Assembly (NCBI GenBank): GCA_003586115.2
Contig: QVOM02000025.1
Coordinates: 84,084,863 to 84,148,862, forward strand
Direction: 5' to 3'
Length of the DNA: 64,000 bases
DNA from: Salvator merianae
Taxonomy: Eukaryota > Chordata > Lepidosauria > Squamata > Teiidae
Positions within the stretch are counted from its first letter, which is position 1, and each line of letters begins with the position of its first letter. The translations under genes were made by a program, and so were the position numbers. This document shows, in pieces, positions 1 through 10,896 of the stretch. The notes beneath the pieces are model-generated. The model saw only the letters and a program-made list of their open reading frames with translations, was not told where the DNA came from and did no database searches.

Positions 1-767
1 CACGGAGGTGAGCAAAATGCCAAAGGAGGACTTTTTTTCTGTGTTTCCTTTGACTGAAGCACAGATTGTTGATAAGAGAACAGACCTTGTCCCTAGACGC
101 CACAGGCTTTTGGGGTGCACCCCTCAAAGAGGTTTGATTACTATGGAATTTCTCTCCCTCCACCTTTTTTTTTTTTATGGATCCCTCTTTGAAGTGCTCA
201 TCTCTCTGACATTCAATATTTACTGTGAATGTTGAAGGTTTGTTCTGGTTTCTTCAGTTTCCATAGTGGTGGTCTCCCAGCTGACCTCTCCAGTCAGGCT
301 TTTGGAGTTGGGGTTGATATTGATCTATTTCATCCCTCCCCCCTTCCTACTTCTTCCAAAGACTCTCTTGCATAGTGACCTATTCAGTCAATTTTAACAG
401 AAAAACAGAAACGAAATGGACTGCTGGAGACACACATTTCTTAAACTGGGATCCTTCCCTATATATGTAGCTGGATAAGAGGGAGGATAAGGTTTATGCA
501 GAAAGAGTTCCTAGTTTTGAATACATGTATCTATGGAGTGTTTGAGATAGCAATTGCAGAGACCTTTCCTGCACTGGGCTTTATTCCATTCCAAGAAGGG
601 GTCTAAGGGCTTTGTTGTCCACATGCCATTTCTTGCAGATTTTCATACTTTTTTTTCTAGCATCGACTTTTAGATGGGCTTAATGTGAAGTAACAGTATA
701 CAGGTATGCACAAACTCTAATGCTTGATGTAGTCCTTGTTGACTTGTGTGATGATTGATCTAGTATG
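1..767. other. No gene or repeat recognised
   Basis: AT-rich sequence with short homopolymer runs. I see no conserved reading frame, no splice-flanked exon and no repeat that I can name. Short frames here have no recognisable protein content. Confidence 0.5.
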
Positions 768-1219
768 GGGCACTGATGAGCTTAGAATGGTATAAATATA
801 CCATTTTAAGCTGGTCAAGACCCAGTGGCACAGCAGCCATTTGCACAGGGCCTCCAGCACTCACAGTGTGAATGCTGTTCTGATCACCATGACAGTGGCT
901 GCAGCAACATCTGGCCATTGCCATGGCAATCAGGACATGGTGTGTGACTGCACAGCCACAGCCACAGCCACAGCCACAGCCACAGCCACAGCCACAGCCA
1001 CAGCCACAGCCACAGCCACAGGACAGCCACAGCCACACTGCCACCTTGCAACATTTGCACCCAGAAGAAGGTGTAAATGCTGCTGACCGGGAGCAAACCA
1101 GCATTTCACATCCAGGAGTGTCTGCAGCCACTCCCAGATGCCGTGGTTGTTCTGCAGTGCAGATGCACTTAACCAGTGAGCATCCACTCACTCACTAATG
1201 GGTAAGTGCGAACAGACCC
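768..1219 (+). mobile_element. Hairpin-bearing MITE, copy with hexanucleotide array
   Basis: The left end starts GGGCACTGATGAGC and the right end is GTAAGTGCGAACAGACCC, a diverged GGGCC-type inverted repeat. Just inside the left end is a subterminal hairpin around 780-816 (AGAATGGTATAAATATACCATT). The core holds the shared block seen in other copies: GTGTGAATGCTG, then a CATGGCAATCAGG-like segment, then a CACAGC array. The element carries no coding capacity; frames here are translations of the array. The 3-bp flanks do not match, so the exact ends are uncertain. Confidence 0.6.
951..1038. repeat. (CACAGC)n hexanucleotide array
   Basis: About 11 to 12 nearly perfect copies of CACAGC lie within 951-1020, followed by a decayed copy to about 1038. 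It sits inside the MITE core exactly where other copies (50820-50860, 61955-61975) have short CTGTGG or CTGTAG runs, so the array probably expanded from a short run already in the element. It gives Gln-Pro, Ala-Thr and Leu-Trp frames on both strands that are not genes. Confidence 0.95.
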
Positions 1220-1447
1220 TAGGATTCATTATTCTGATTTTCACCATATTGAATGGGTTTGCAATACATTTTGTCCAGCTCCTCAGCAGGGATCTGTTTC
1301 CTTCATTGTAGCATAATAATGAGAATGAAGATTTTTAAGAAGCCTTAGGTTATGAACAGACTCAGTAGAAGAAAGTATCTCTGAGGCTGCTTCTAGACAA
1401 GACCAAAACCCTGTAATTATTCCATAATTGTACCTGATTGCCAGACA

Positions 1448-2362
1448 TGGCCTGTTTGCACTTGGTGGTAGCAAGCATCAGGCATGCTTGCTAGACAAGT
1501 GCGCTTGCTCTGAAAGATGGCCACAGCTACTGGGAGCGGACTTCATCTGCTCCTGATTGCTAATACCGGTGGTGCACTAAAAAGTAGTGAGCTTCAGGTA
1601 AGGTTGCATATGCGCTTATCTGTACCACAACAGCAGCCATCTTTGATGCAATGTGCCTATTGTGCATGTGTGATCCTATGATTGGGCCTATGACCCCAGA
1701 TGGGGCTGCACCAGATGGTCGTCATGGCAGTGGCCGGTAAAGTGTCAGGCTGCTGACATCCTGGGAGGCTTGTGTGCTGGGCCCCTCGTGGTATTGCCAT
1801 TGGGCCTACCCAATCAGACTGACGTGGACTGATTGGGGTGCTCTGATTGCCCTAATCAGACTGCATGGTCCTGAGTGGGGCACCGCTTAGCCTGATCACA
1901 TAGGCCCGATGATGCTATCATGAGCAGCCCAGTGTGCGGGCCTCCTGGTCACTATGGCAGTGGCCTGCCACTTGCCAGCCACTGCTGTGGCAACTGTCCG
2001 GCGCACACCTGATTGGGCACCAGAACTCTAGATAGAGTACAGGGTGGCCCCATCTGGCTTCTCAAGTCCTATCGGGGCATTGCGGGCCTGATCGGGGCAT
2101 CATGAGGGTCCATTTGGGCCCATGTGATGGAATAGGGCCATTGCTCCATTGCACATGTGCACATATGCACACAGTGCTTCTGCCAGTTGCCACTCTGCTG
2201 CCACGGCAAGGATCAGGCATGGCTACTGGTGTTTGCATGTGTGAATGCTGGTAGCCGGCTTCAGGTGAGTTTTTAGTACAGACGGTATCTGCATGATGAG
2301 GTCTATTCCACTTTAAAATGGGCTAATTTGCCCTTTCTAAGGTGGAAAGTGCGAACAAGCCT
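1448..2362 (+). mobile_element. Long copy of the hairpin-bearing MITE group
   Basis: The left end reads TGGCCTGTTTGCACTTGG. The right end is a hairpin (TTCCACTTTAAAATGGG paired with a CCCTTTCTAAGGTGGAA arm, 2308-2349) followed directly by AGTGCGAACAAGCCT. The GC-rich interior repeats the motif GATTGGGC and GCCACTGCTGTGGCAAC, matching the cores of copies at 768, 10897 and 50343. It is longer than its relatives (about 0.9 kb). Target duplication was not found. Boundaries are approximate. Confidence 0.5.
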
Positions 2363-2619
2363 GTGATCATAATGCTCCTGAAACAGTCCCGGAATATAGC
2401 ATGTCCCTACCCAGAAATACGTCACATGTTACTATTGATCATCTGTATGGTGTGACGAAGGGGTAAGTCACATGAAATGAAAATCTCACAGCAGCAATGC
2501 CACTCTACTGCTATAGAAAATACTAAAATGTAGAGTATCAACCTATGTCCTGATAATTCCAGATGTGCTTTATACTGATAAATCAATAAATTGCAGAATA
2601 AATACATGATGTCTGGAGG

Positions 2620-2945
2620 CAATCTAAGGCACCTCTGAGGTGGCTTGGAGAAGGCTATGAGATTCACACATCAGTCTGCTGTTCCCCATCTCCTAAACAT
2701 TCTGTGCTAGAAAAGGTGGATTGGAGAAGGTTGGGGACATGATGTTTGCACACTGTCTCTCTGAGGTGTCTCTGAGGCATCTTATTGAATTCTCTGAGGT
2801 GGGATTGTTCACACACCAGTCTGCCCCTCCCCCTCTCATGAACATTTTATGCTAGAAAAGGATTGGAGAAGGTTGGGGACATGGGCCACACACTGTTTCT
2901 GAGGTGCCTCTAAGGCGTCCCTTTTGCTATGTCTGATCACAGTCT
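2620..2945. repeat. Two diverged direct copies of a repeat unit
   Basis: A block starting TCACACATCAGTCTGC and ending GGATTGGAGAAGGTTGGGG (about 2660-2742) recurs as TCACACACCAGTCTGC ... GGATTGGAGAAGGTTGGGG (about 2809-2880). A third relative lies at 48860-48960 inside the GGCTGCATTC-ended element, so this is probably a duplicated or dimeric copy of that MITE. Flanking CTGAGGTG runs also recur on both sides. Confidence 0.55.
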
Positions 2946-3747
2946 TAGTAAGTGATGGGTTTTTTTTGGAAGGTCGACATCTGCACACCCCACTTTTGTC
3001 TTATTTCCCTTCACGTTGCTCTTTTGTTCTGAATCATGCTCAATACTTACGAACATCAATTAACTGTGTCTGACATCTGAAGTTTTTATTGCCTACTAAA
3101 ATGCTCCTGAGACCTCAGGATATCTGGAGCCTGCTGTACAGTTTTTTTCCATTGGGATTAATAGTCCAGATTTCAATTAATTTTAATAACTCTATTTGAA
3201 AAAGGGTAAAAACCCTAATTGATTCTAAGCTTTCTGTCCACAATGTATTGCTCCAAGCTTCATTAATTTCTAAATTCTTTCCACTGTTCCAAAGAAAGTG
3301 TTTGGCCTAAGCAAAAATCTCCACAAAGTCTCATTTCTAATTAGAATATACATTCTAAAACGTTGTGCCTGGTGTTGCATGGTGAGACTTGTATAATTTT
3401 GTTTTCTTTTCTCCTGACAGAGTGAGCAATGGTTTCATTTGAAAATGGAAAGCCTGTTTTCTTGGAGAAATACCTTGTATTGCATAATGTAGGAACACTG
3501 CTGCAAGACATACCATCTTGTGATCTTAGAAGTACAAATTACTACTTTCCTTGGCTATGTGCCTTTGGTTCCTGGTCCAATATTTATTTTTTTAAAAAGA
3601 GAGAGAGATCAGAAAAGTTCTGCAAAGTACTTTGTTCCCTGAGTCAGAACAGAAAATATGCTGTTTCTTATAACCTTTGATCAAGTTAAAGGAAGATAAT
3701 CCATCAGTAGGAATGGCACAGGCATTGGTTCTATTAGCATTTTAAAA
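2946..3747. other. No gene or repeat recognised
   Basis: AT-rich unique-looking sequence. An 83-codon frame at 3429-3680 follows a CTCCTGACAG that resembles a splice acceptor, but the peptide matches no family I know and there is no other sign of an exon. Confidence 0.4.
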
Positions 3748-4216
3748 AAAGTTATTTATTTATTTATTAATGTATACATTTTTTGCATTTTTATCCCGCC
3801 CTATGCCTGAAGGTCTCAGGGCAGGTTAAAAAATTAAAAACCAATATAAAATGAACATAGAAAACCAATAACAGTGTCTGAAAATGGGTGGGGAGCTGTT
3901 TCCCGATTTAGCCGAAGGTCAAGGCAAAGCGGTGTGTCTTCACTGCTTTCCTAAACATATAAAGCGAAGGTGCATGATGCACCTCAGGGGGAGAAACTAT
4001 TCCATAGTCTGGGACCCATCACTGAGAAGGCCCTATCCTGGGTGCTCACCTCTTTTGCTACTGATGGTGGTGGTATAACCAGAAGGGTGTCCCCTACAGA
4101 TCTTAAGGCATGGTCAGGTTGATATGGAAGAAAGTGTCCCTTTAGATATTTGGGATCCAAGTCATTTACAGCCCTATAAGTTAAGACTGAATTGGGCTCG
4201 GTAGCGAATTGACACA
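3748..4216 (-). mobile_element. L2/CR1-like LINE 3' end, decayed
   Basis: Read on the minus strand, the translated part (about 4216-3984) keeps features of the C-terminal end of L2/CR1-type reverse transcriptase ORFs: a YLKGHFLPYQP-like segment, then RAFSVMGPRLWNS. The 3' tail follows towards 3790 (a CCTGCCCTGAGACC stretch on the minus strand) and ends in a TTTA-rich run on the plus strand. It is 5'-truncated and has lost its frame downstream of RLWNS. The clade name (L2 rather than CR1) is an inference from the RLWN motif and tail. Confidence 0.65.
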
Positions 4217-5984
4217 TGAACTAAAATATAGCTATCCTTTGCAACCTGCATTTCTTCGCACGCACCATGCCATTGTCCCACAGCAAAAAGTCCCATTTTG
4301 ATTTGGATACAAAACCACTCCACACATACAAAAATGATTTCACGTTTATGATTCCTGATGAATGAAGTAAAACTGTATAGAAAATTTACATACACAGTAT
4401 ACACGAAAATGATGACATGATTGTCTTTCCTTTTTTTAGAAAAGGGAGACATAAATGGCGTGAACCGGGGCTGCATCTCCACTTTCAGATGGAGATGATT
4501 CACTCCCAGGTGTGAAGGAGAGGTGCCAGAATCGTCCTGGAAAACAATGCGTCCTCCACTCCATTTGTGTCATTTTCAGTGGCAATCACAGCACCTTTGT
4601 TGAGGGCAGCAAAACTGTGCCCTTAGAAATTGGCACTTCAGATGATGATAATTCCACATAATGGGCTGGTGCAATTGTCTTCAGATACCTATTGCTGCCA
4701 TAAATGAAGGCACAGCAGCAGAAGGTGTGTTGCCGGGCACCTTGTCATGCAAGTGGAGACACTGGCTGAACTTACGACTGGGAAAAAATAAATGAAGAAC
4801 TGAGTGAGGCTGAAACTTACCGATTCATCCTTTCCCTACCATCACCAGTGAGCATTTGAGCAACGCAAAACAAAAACCAAGAATCTGAAACTTTGTGTTT
4901 TAAAAATCAATTCATGCCCTTGGCTCATTTCTAATCATGGATATTAGAGGAGAGGCAGGCAAGAAAAACTCCTCTCCATCATCGAATCTCTCCAAATACC
5001 CTCTAATTTAGTTCTGAAAAGGACTGTGTTTATAGGGAGGGGAAGAAACTCTTGAATCTGTAGTTCACTCTCAAATCAGATTAACCTGGCATGGAGTTTA
5101 ATAGCAAATCCCACTCAGCATGCCAAGAGGACAGGAATGTGCTTTTGTCTGATCCACAGACAAGTTCCCTAATAGGTGAAAATGAGATCCACTGAGCAGA
5201 ATATGCTAATGCCAGTTAAAGGGAATTTATTACACACCTAATTCACATCCTTTCAGAGGCATATTTCAGAGGCCTCTCCTTGATTGTCAGTACCTTTCAG
5301 CAAGTTAAATTAGAAATGTGAGGAGCACTGAATTCCCCAAACTTCTTTTTACGTCTGAAAATCTTTCCACGAAGAGCCCCAGAGAGTCAGATGAAGGAGA
5401 TATCTGGTATTCTGCTTCCAAGAGTAGCCAGGTGTGAGCCCCTGAGAGCCCTCAACCTTTGAGAACTTTGTCCCAAAAGATGGAAGCATGCTTACTACTA
5501 AAAGACACAGGAACTAAAGGCATGCGCTTCGCTCACTGTTCACCTTCCTGTTCTGATATTCATAGGTATGTTGCCTTAAATGGGGGGGGGGGAGTTCACA
5601 ATTAAGCACAGAGGGGGTGGGAGCAGATGTGTGTGGAGGTCTAGGTTTACAGATGAGCTGAAAGATTGGGCCCTGTATGAATTTGAAGGTACATTCTGTG
5701 CAAATGAACTCTTCATACATCCAAATGTGTGCACTTCAAGCAAATGCAAGTTCACTGGGTTATTCCCCCATCTTGATGTACATGGCTGCATATACACAGA
5801 ACTGTTGTCATAAATCATTATTATTTATGCAGTCATTCTTTCAATAATGCAGTGCTTGGATTCCTATTATGCAAAATTGAGTTGCACAAATAATTGACAT
5901 CTGTGGAAAACTGGGAGTTAGGCCTCCCCACACTTCAGCCTCCAACACTGCTATTTTATTGAATACTTTTGGATGTGTCACAGG
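4217..5984. other. No gene; simple sequence only
   Basis: No recognisable gene. There is a poly-G run near 5582-5592 and an AT-rich, homeobox-site-like stretch near 5200-5330 (CTAATGCCAG, TTTATTACAC, CCTAATTCAC) that could be conserved non-coding sequence, but this cannot be judged without an alignment. Confidence 0.4.
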
Positions 5985-6296
5985 TAGAGACGTGCAAAAA
6001 TCAATTCACATTTGCATATTTGGTTTAATATTTTGCATTCATGGATATTCAGATCAAATTGAAAATGCAGGTTTTTTGCATTTCCAGAATTCTATGCGAA
6101 TCATTTGAATATTCATGTTTTTGCTATATTTTTGGCTATGAAAAGGACATTTTCAGTGGATAAAAACATCACAAAAAATGTGAAACAAATGTGAAAGTCC
6201 ATATTTTTGATGCTGCAATTTGCCGACGAAGAAAAAATATGGGCTTTCACTTTGACAGCAAAACAAAAACACAAATTTAATTCAGGCTCATCCCTA
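5985..6296. mobile_element. hAT-like MITE (TAGGGATGTGC group)
   Basis: The 312-bp element starts TAGAGACGTGCAAAAATC and ends GGCTCATCCCTA. The flanks are GTCACAGG (5977-5984) and GTTATAAG (6297-6304): 5 of 8 match and all three differences are transitions, as expected for an old 8-bp target duplication. The interior is AT-rich, with CATTTTCAGTGGATAAAAA typical of the group and also seen at 55891 and 62909. No coding capacity. Confidence 0.75.
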
Positions 6297-6654
6297 GTTA
6301 TAAGACATTGTTTTAGATGGTTTTCCAAGAAGATGAGGTGAGTCTTTCATGAGATGGTGTGCCCAGGCTGCATAATCATGGAAGTAAAGAGCTGCTCAGA
6401 TCTAGATGGGATTGCACTTCCCTAGAAGGAACAGGCACAAGATTTGGAAGTGTCGCTGGATTCTTCACTATCACTCAAAGTCCATGTAGCAGTTATAATC
6501 AGAAGTGCTTATTCCCACCTCTACATGGTTTGCCCCATCCTGCATAGGGACACCTTGACACACTCTCTGGTACCCCCAGATGAGACTACTTTAATTTGTT
6601 CTGTGTGAGTTGCTTTTGAAGATGGCTCAGAAGCTGTAACCTGAGCAAAATTCA
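6297..6654. other. No gene or repeat recognised
   Basis: Unassigned sequence between the MITE and the LINE fragment. The part from about 6560 may already belong to the LINE but is too decayed to tell. Confidence 0.35.
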
Positions 6655-7135
6655 ACACTAGACTGCTGATAGACATTTACGTCCGGACACACATCATGCC
6701 AACCTTGAAGGATCTGCACTGACTGCCCAATTGCTACTGGTCGCAAGAGTACTGATAGTAGCCTTTAAAGACCTAACTGGCTTGGACCCGAAAGGAGTCC
6801 CTCCTCCAGTATAGACCTACTCATCAGTTAAAATCAGGGCTTCCCTTGCCACTCCCTCATTTTCAGTTGTAAAAAGGGTGGCAGCTCAAGGAAAGGCCTT
6901 CTTTTTAGTGACCCCCAATGTGTGGGATAGCCTCCCCAACAAGGTTTACTAAGCAACAGTGTTATACATGTTTTAACAGTTGGTGAAGATTCACCTCTTC
7001 ACTTAGACATTTGGTCACTAGCTCTACTGCTCTGGTGCTATATTGTTTAGTTTTAGAGTTTTTATTATCACATTTTATTTTGTAAACTGCTCTGAAACCA
7101 TCATGTATATAACTGCAAATAAATAAATAAAGTAA
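6655..7135 (+). mobile_element. L2/CR1-like LINE 3' end, decayed
   Basis: Plus-strand translation in shifting frames gives MPTLKDLH (6698-6721), then LAWTRKES, then a NVWDSLPNKV segment near 6920-6950 that corresponds to the RLWNSLP box of L2/CR1-type ORF2 C-termini, then KIHLFT. The 3' tail has TTTATTTTGTAAACTGCTCTG and ends in an AATAAATAAATAAA repeat at 7118-7132. Multiple stops and frameshifts make it a dead, 5'-truncated copy. Confidence 0.7.
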
Positions 7136-7566
7136 ATCTAGCACCTCAGTTACTCCATAATCTTTATGTAGATGTGTGGCATTCTTGAAAACAGCCTCCA
7201 TTTCTTTCTGTTTCTTCTCTATTCTCTCCTTCCCTTTTCTAACAGTTTATAAGATATTCACATACCCAAGGGCTGTGTCTTGACTGTGGTGGGAGGGAGC
7301 CAATTAGAGGGAAATTAGCTCATGAGTGGTCCAGTCATCTGAGAAGCCATTTCCACCATGGCTTTCCTGTAACCCTGATAGGTTCCAGCACCTGTGCATG
7401 AAGGCTAAATTTCTTGGCCTTTATGGCACCCAACCATGTGTTGTTTCCAACTGTAAGCTTTGAAGGCCACTCCAAGTACAGGTTCAGCTTCAGATGATGG
7501 TTTTACTTTGACAATATTCAGGTAATTGGACTTTATGACCAGTAATTGTATTATAATTCAAATACA
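7136..7566. other. No gene or repeat recognised
   Basis: Unassigned unique-looking sequence with no conserved frame. Confidence 0.4.
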
Positions 7567-8095
7567 GGGCCTGTTCATACTTGCCAACCTGGTATGGAAT
7601 AACAATGGCCCTTTCTGTACTTGGACATATTCCAGATTATATCTCAGAATAGGGACCTGCCATCTGCATGCTAGTGCAGACTATGGTAGGCCCTGGGCAA
7701 GACCTTTCATAGTTTGCACTAGCATATGGATGGCAGGTCCCTATTCTGGGATATAATCCACAATAAGGCCAAATGCAGAAAGGGCCTTGTAGTCTCCAAG
7801 CTGACTAGTGTGATCAGGTGCAGATTGGGAGTGGTGCTTTCACACAACCTTCTGGTTTGGAATGGTGATGGGACAGGGACTCTCTGATGATTCAAACCCA
7901 GCTCGTGCTAGGTTCAAACTTTGGGGTCTGGACTCTGGCAGCCATTCCAGACACAGCTACCAAACTAGTGTACTCCCATTTGCACTTCTTCCCCAGCTGG
8001 TTGCCTCAAGGAGCATTCCAGTGCTGACAAGTGTGAACACTCCTCACCGTACCTGATCCTGACTGGCCCAAACCATGCTAGTTAGAACAATCTAC
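7567..8095. mobile_element. GGGCC-type MITE, host of a nested MITE
   Basis: It starts GGGCCTGTTCATACTTG and ends near GTTAGAACAATCTAC. It aligns over most of its length with the element at 32031-32718 (shared TTGTAGTCTC, GCTAGGTTCAAACTTTGG, CCAGCTGGTTG, CTGACTGGCCCAAACCATGC). The smaller element at 7607-7786 is inserted near its left end. Its paralogue lacks that insertion at this point, and this copy lacks the insertion found at 32473 in the paralogue. Confidence 0.65.
7607..7786. mobile_element. 180-bp foldback MITE nested in a MITE
   Basis: Long inverted repeat: GGCCCTTTCTGTACTTGG at the left pairs with the complement at the right (ends AAATGCAGAAAGGGCC). The arms carry AGATTATATCTCAGAATAGGGACCTGCCATC and its complement, so almost the whole element can fold back. 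Related copies are at 15372, 18674 (half) and 32473. The flanks (CAAT before, TTGT after) fit a 3-bp TTG duplication with one lost base, which agrees with the unoccupied paralogue (AAATTGTAGTCTC near 32180). Confidence 0.8.
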
Positions 8096-8290
8096 TGTAC
8101 TAAGTGCACACAGGCTCAGGGTCAACCTGAGGAAGACCAAACTCCCTGCTTGGAAAAGTAGAAAGGAGAAGTAGAGGACAGCTAGCTAGTAGGTGGATAG
8201 GCTCAATTATGACAGCAATGAAAGTGTCATTGGCAGACCTAAGAAAAATTGTAGAAGACATTTGCCATACGGTGACCAAGCTATGACTAA

Positions 8291-8291
<1 letters not shown>

Positions 8292-8341
<50 letters not shown>
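8292..8341. repeat. (AC)n microsatellite
   Basis: About 25 uninterrupted AC dinucleotides directly abutting the left end of the Tc1-like element. The poly-His/Thr and poly-Cys/Val frames over it are artefacts. Confidence 0.97.
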
Positions 8342-8343
<2 letters not shown>

Positions 8344-9951
8344 GCTGCCATGAAAAGGTATTTGTTCCCTTACCAATTTCTTCTATTTTTGCATATTTGT
8401 CACACTTAACTGTTCCAAATCTTCAAAAACAATTCAGTATGAGACAAAAAAACCCAACTGAGTAAACACAAAATACAATTTTTAGATGATCATTTCATTT
8501 ATTTAAGGAAAAAGTTATCCAACATCTCTATCACACATGTGAAAAAGTAATTGCTCCCTTAGTTACTCAGGCAATCAGTGGATCGAATTCAATTGATAAT
8601 TGGGTTCAATCAGACCAAACACATTCAGGCTTGATTACTGCCATCCCTATTGAATCCAACCATCATTTAAATAAAACATTGCAGCAATGTGGACTAGGCT
8701 AAAAGGTCTCAATAAGCTGCACATTATTCTATGATCAGAATAAATTCTGGAAGAGATAAAAATAAAACTATTGAAATATATCAGACTAAAAAGAGTTGCA
8801 AAGCCATTTCTAAGGCTCTGGGAGTCAAGCAAACTATGAGAGCCATTATCTTCAAATGCATAAGTCTTGGAACAGTGATGACTCTTTCCAGAAATGACCT
8901 ACCTATCAGATTTCTCCAAGGGTGCACTGATGGCTCATTCAAGAAGTCACAAAAAACTCAGATGACTATCTAAGGAACTGTAGGCCTTGTTTGTCTCCAA
9001 TAAGGTCAGTGTCCATGATTCCACCATTAGAAAGACACGGGGCAAAAATGGTACCCATGAGAGAGCTGCAAACCACTGCTAACCAAGAGGAACATAAAGG
9101 CTCATCTCACATTTGCCCAGAAACACCTTGATGACCACAAGCCTGTTGGAATAACATTCTGTGGAGTCATGTGTAGAAGGTGGAACTGTTTGGAAGGCAT
9201 GGGTCCTGTTGCATCTGGCATAACGTTAACACAACATTACACAAGAACATCATAGCAACAGTCAAACATGGTGGTGGCAGTGTCATGGTGTGGGGATGTT
9301 TTGCTGCTTCAGGGTCTAAGCAGCCTCCCATAATTGACAGAACCACGGATTCTGCTCTCTACTAAAGCCTGAGGACAAAGTTTCTTTTCATTACCTTGTG
9401 ATTTGAAGTTCAGGCACAATTGGGATATGCAGCAAGACAACAATCCAAAGCACAAGGGCAAGACTACTTCTGAATGGCTCAAAAGAAATAAAATTAAAGT
9501 TTTGGAGTGGCTTTGTCAAAGTCCTGACTTGAACCCCACTGAGATGCTGTGACGGGACCTTAAGCTATGCTTGAAAGTCCTCCAGTGTGACTGATTTCAA
9601 GCAATTCTGCAAAGAAGAGTGGCACAAGAAGTCCTACACAGTGATATGACAGACTGATCTCTAATTATTGGAGGTGTTTGATTGCAGTGGTTGATGTAAA
9701 GTGGCACAACCAGGTATTAAATTTAGAGTGGCAATTATTTTTTTCACATGGGTGATACAGGCATTGGAAACCTTTTACTTTCAATACATAAAAAAAATCT
9801 CATTTGAAAGCTGTATTTTGTGTTGGCTCAGATTGTCTTTGTGTCATATTAAATTTTATTTGAAGTTATGAAACGATTAAGTGTTACAAATATGCAAAAA
9901 ATATATAGAAGAAATCAGGAAGAGAGCAAATACTTTTTTATCCCTACAGTA
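8342..9951 (+). mobile_element. Dead Tc1-like transposon with long inverted repeats
   Basis: About 1.6 kb. The left end (GCCATGAAAAGGTATTTGTTCCC) is mirrored by the right end (GAGCAAATACTTTTTTATCCCTACAG) for roughly 100 bp or more, including TTTGCATATTTG and ACACTTAA on the arms. The right end abuts TA (9950-9951), the expected Tc1/mariner target. The left TA is not evident because the end runs into the AC repeat. The middle carries a decayed transposase gene. Many features fit the Tc1 lineage with long inverted repeats known from fish and amphibians. It cannot encode an active enzyme. Confidence 0.92.
8731..9660 (+). pseudogene. Tc1-like transposase pseudogene
   Basis: Pieces appear in order in different frames. 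A helix-turn-helix N-terminal region is at 8760-8870 (SKALGVKQTMRAI). A catalytic-core segment at 9264-9320 reads KHGGGSVMVWGCFAASG, a hallmark of Tc1 transposases. At 9425-9550, QQDNNPKHKGKTTSEW and then SPDLNPTEM form the region around the second and third catalytic acidic residues. Frameshifts and stops occur throughout (for example after 8970 and at 9363). The full family length is about 340 codons; no frame here exceeds about 80. Confidence 0.92.
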
Positions 9952-10277
9952 TTTTTAGAACATGCTGTGACTCATTGTTGAAGGTTCCATGTAAGATTGA
10001 TATCTGGAGCAGGAATAGATTTGCTGTTCCACTTATCCTTATTCAGCAAATCCAGTATTTAATCTCTTTGAAGATTTCTATTCCCACAGTACCATCTGCA
10101 CATTTCCAACTTTGTTTAAATGAGATATATCTAAAGTTCAAGAAAGGTGTAATTGAGGTATATGCCCTCTTCAACTTTGGGGCACACAGCTTACAGATAT
10201 CACCAGCAAAGTCCAAGGATAATTTCTTTGCTTTTGCCATTTAATAAAAAGGGAAGACAAGTTAAACCACCACCATC
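9952..10277. other. No gene or repeat recognised
   Basis: AT-rich sequence. An 89-codon frame on the plus strand and its antisense shadow have no recognisable features. Confidence 0.4.
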
Positions 10278-10476
10278 TAGAGATGGTCCAGACTGGTTCT
10301 ACTCGAACACCAGTTCATAGCAACCATGGGGTGTTTGAAGTGTCCATTTTTGAACAAAACACCTCCTTTTGTTTGGAGTAAATGTTCAATACCAAATTGA
10401 ACACTAGGAGTGTTCAATGAGCTGCCCTAAGAACAGTTCAAAGAGCCTGTGCCTTTTTAAAAAAGGCACATCTCTG
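10278..10476. mobile_element. Possible hAT-like MITE, short copy
   Basis: It begins TAGAGATGGTCC and ends GGCACATCTCTG, a diverged version of the TAGGGATGTGC inverted repeat. The interior (CGAACACCAGTTCATAG, TTTGAACAAAACACC) resembles that of the copies at 34402 and 59563. The 8-bp flanks do not match, so this is a weak call. Confidence 0.4.
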
Positions 10477-10896
10477 CTCTCAGTCACCAATACTTTGATA
10501 CATCTTCACTCAGTGGTTACCGTGTTGCCTTTTGCAGTTGGGTGATTTAAGTGCCAAACATTGCTTGCTGAAATGTTCTTGGATACTTTTTTTTTGTTTA
10601 TGTTTTGGAGACATGGAAACTGGTGTAGCAGTAGCTGTATTTTGAACCAGAAGAGAGAGGGAAGCTCAAAGGAGGGAATTTGAGAGTATAAAAGGACAAA
10701 GATCAGAGCTGTATTTTATTTGAACATTTTTGAAGAGCTGCTGCAATTTGTTGTGGACCTGCTTGAAAGTGGGTATTTGGGTTTTATCTGCTGTGCTGTC
10801 CATTGTTGCTTCTGCTTGAGTGCTTGCTGGCTACTGCTCTGCTTACTAGTCTGAGCCAGTGTGATTGCTGTTTGACTGCTGTTTTCTCTAATCTTT
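10477..10896. other. No gene recognised
   Basis: Sequence rich in CTGCT and TTTG runs; no conserved frame or repeat identified. Confidence 0.35.

Noticed and set aside
760..1198. Overlapping frames of 70-143 codons on both strands
   Set aside because: They are translations of the CACAGC hexanucleotide array in all frames (Gln-Pro, Ala-Thr, Cys-Gly, Leu-Trp repeats), not proteins.
3410..3680. Possible exon after a CTCCTGACAG acceptor-like site
   Set aside because: The peptide is unrecognisable, there is no donor site of note, and acceptor-like sites are common in T-rich DNA.
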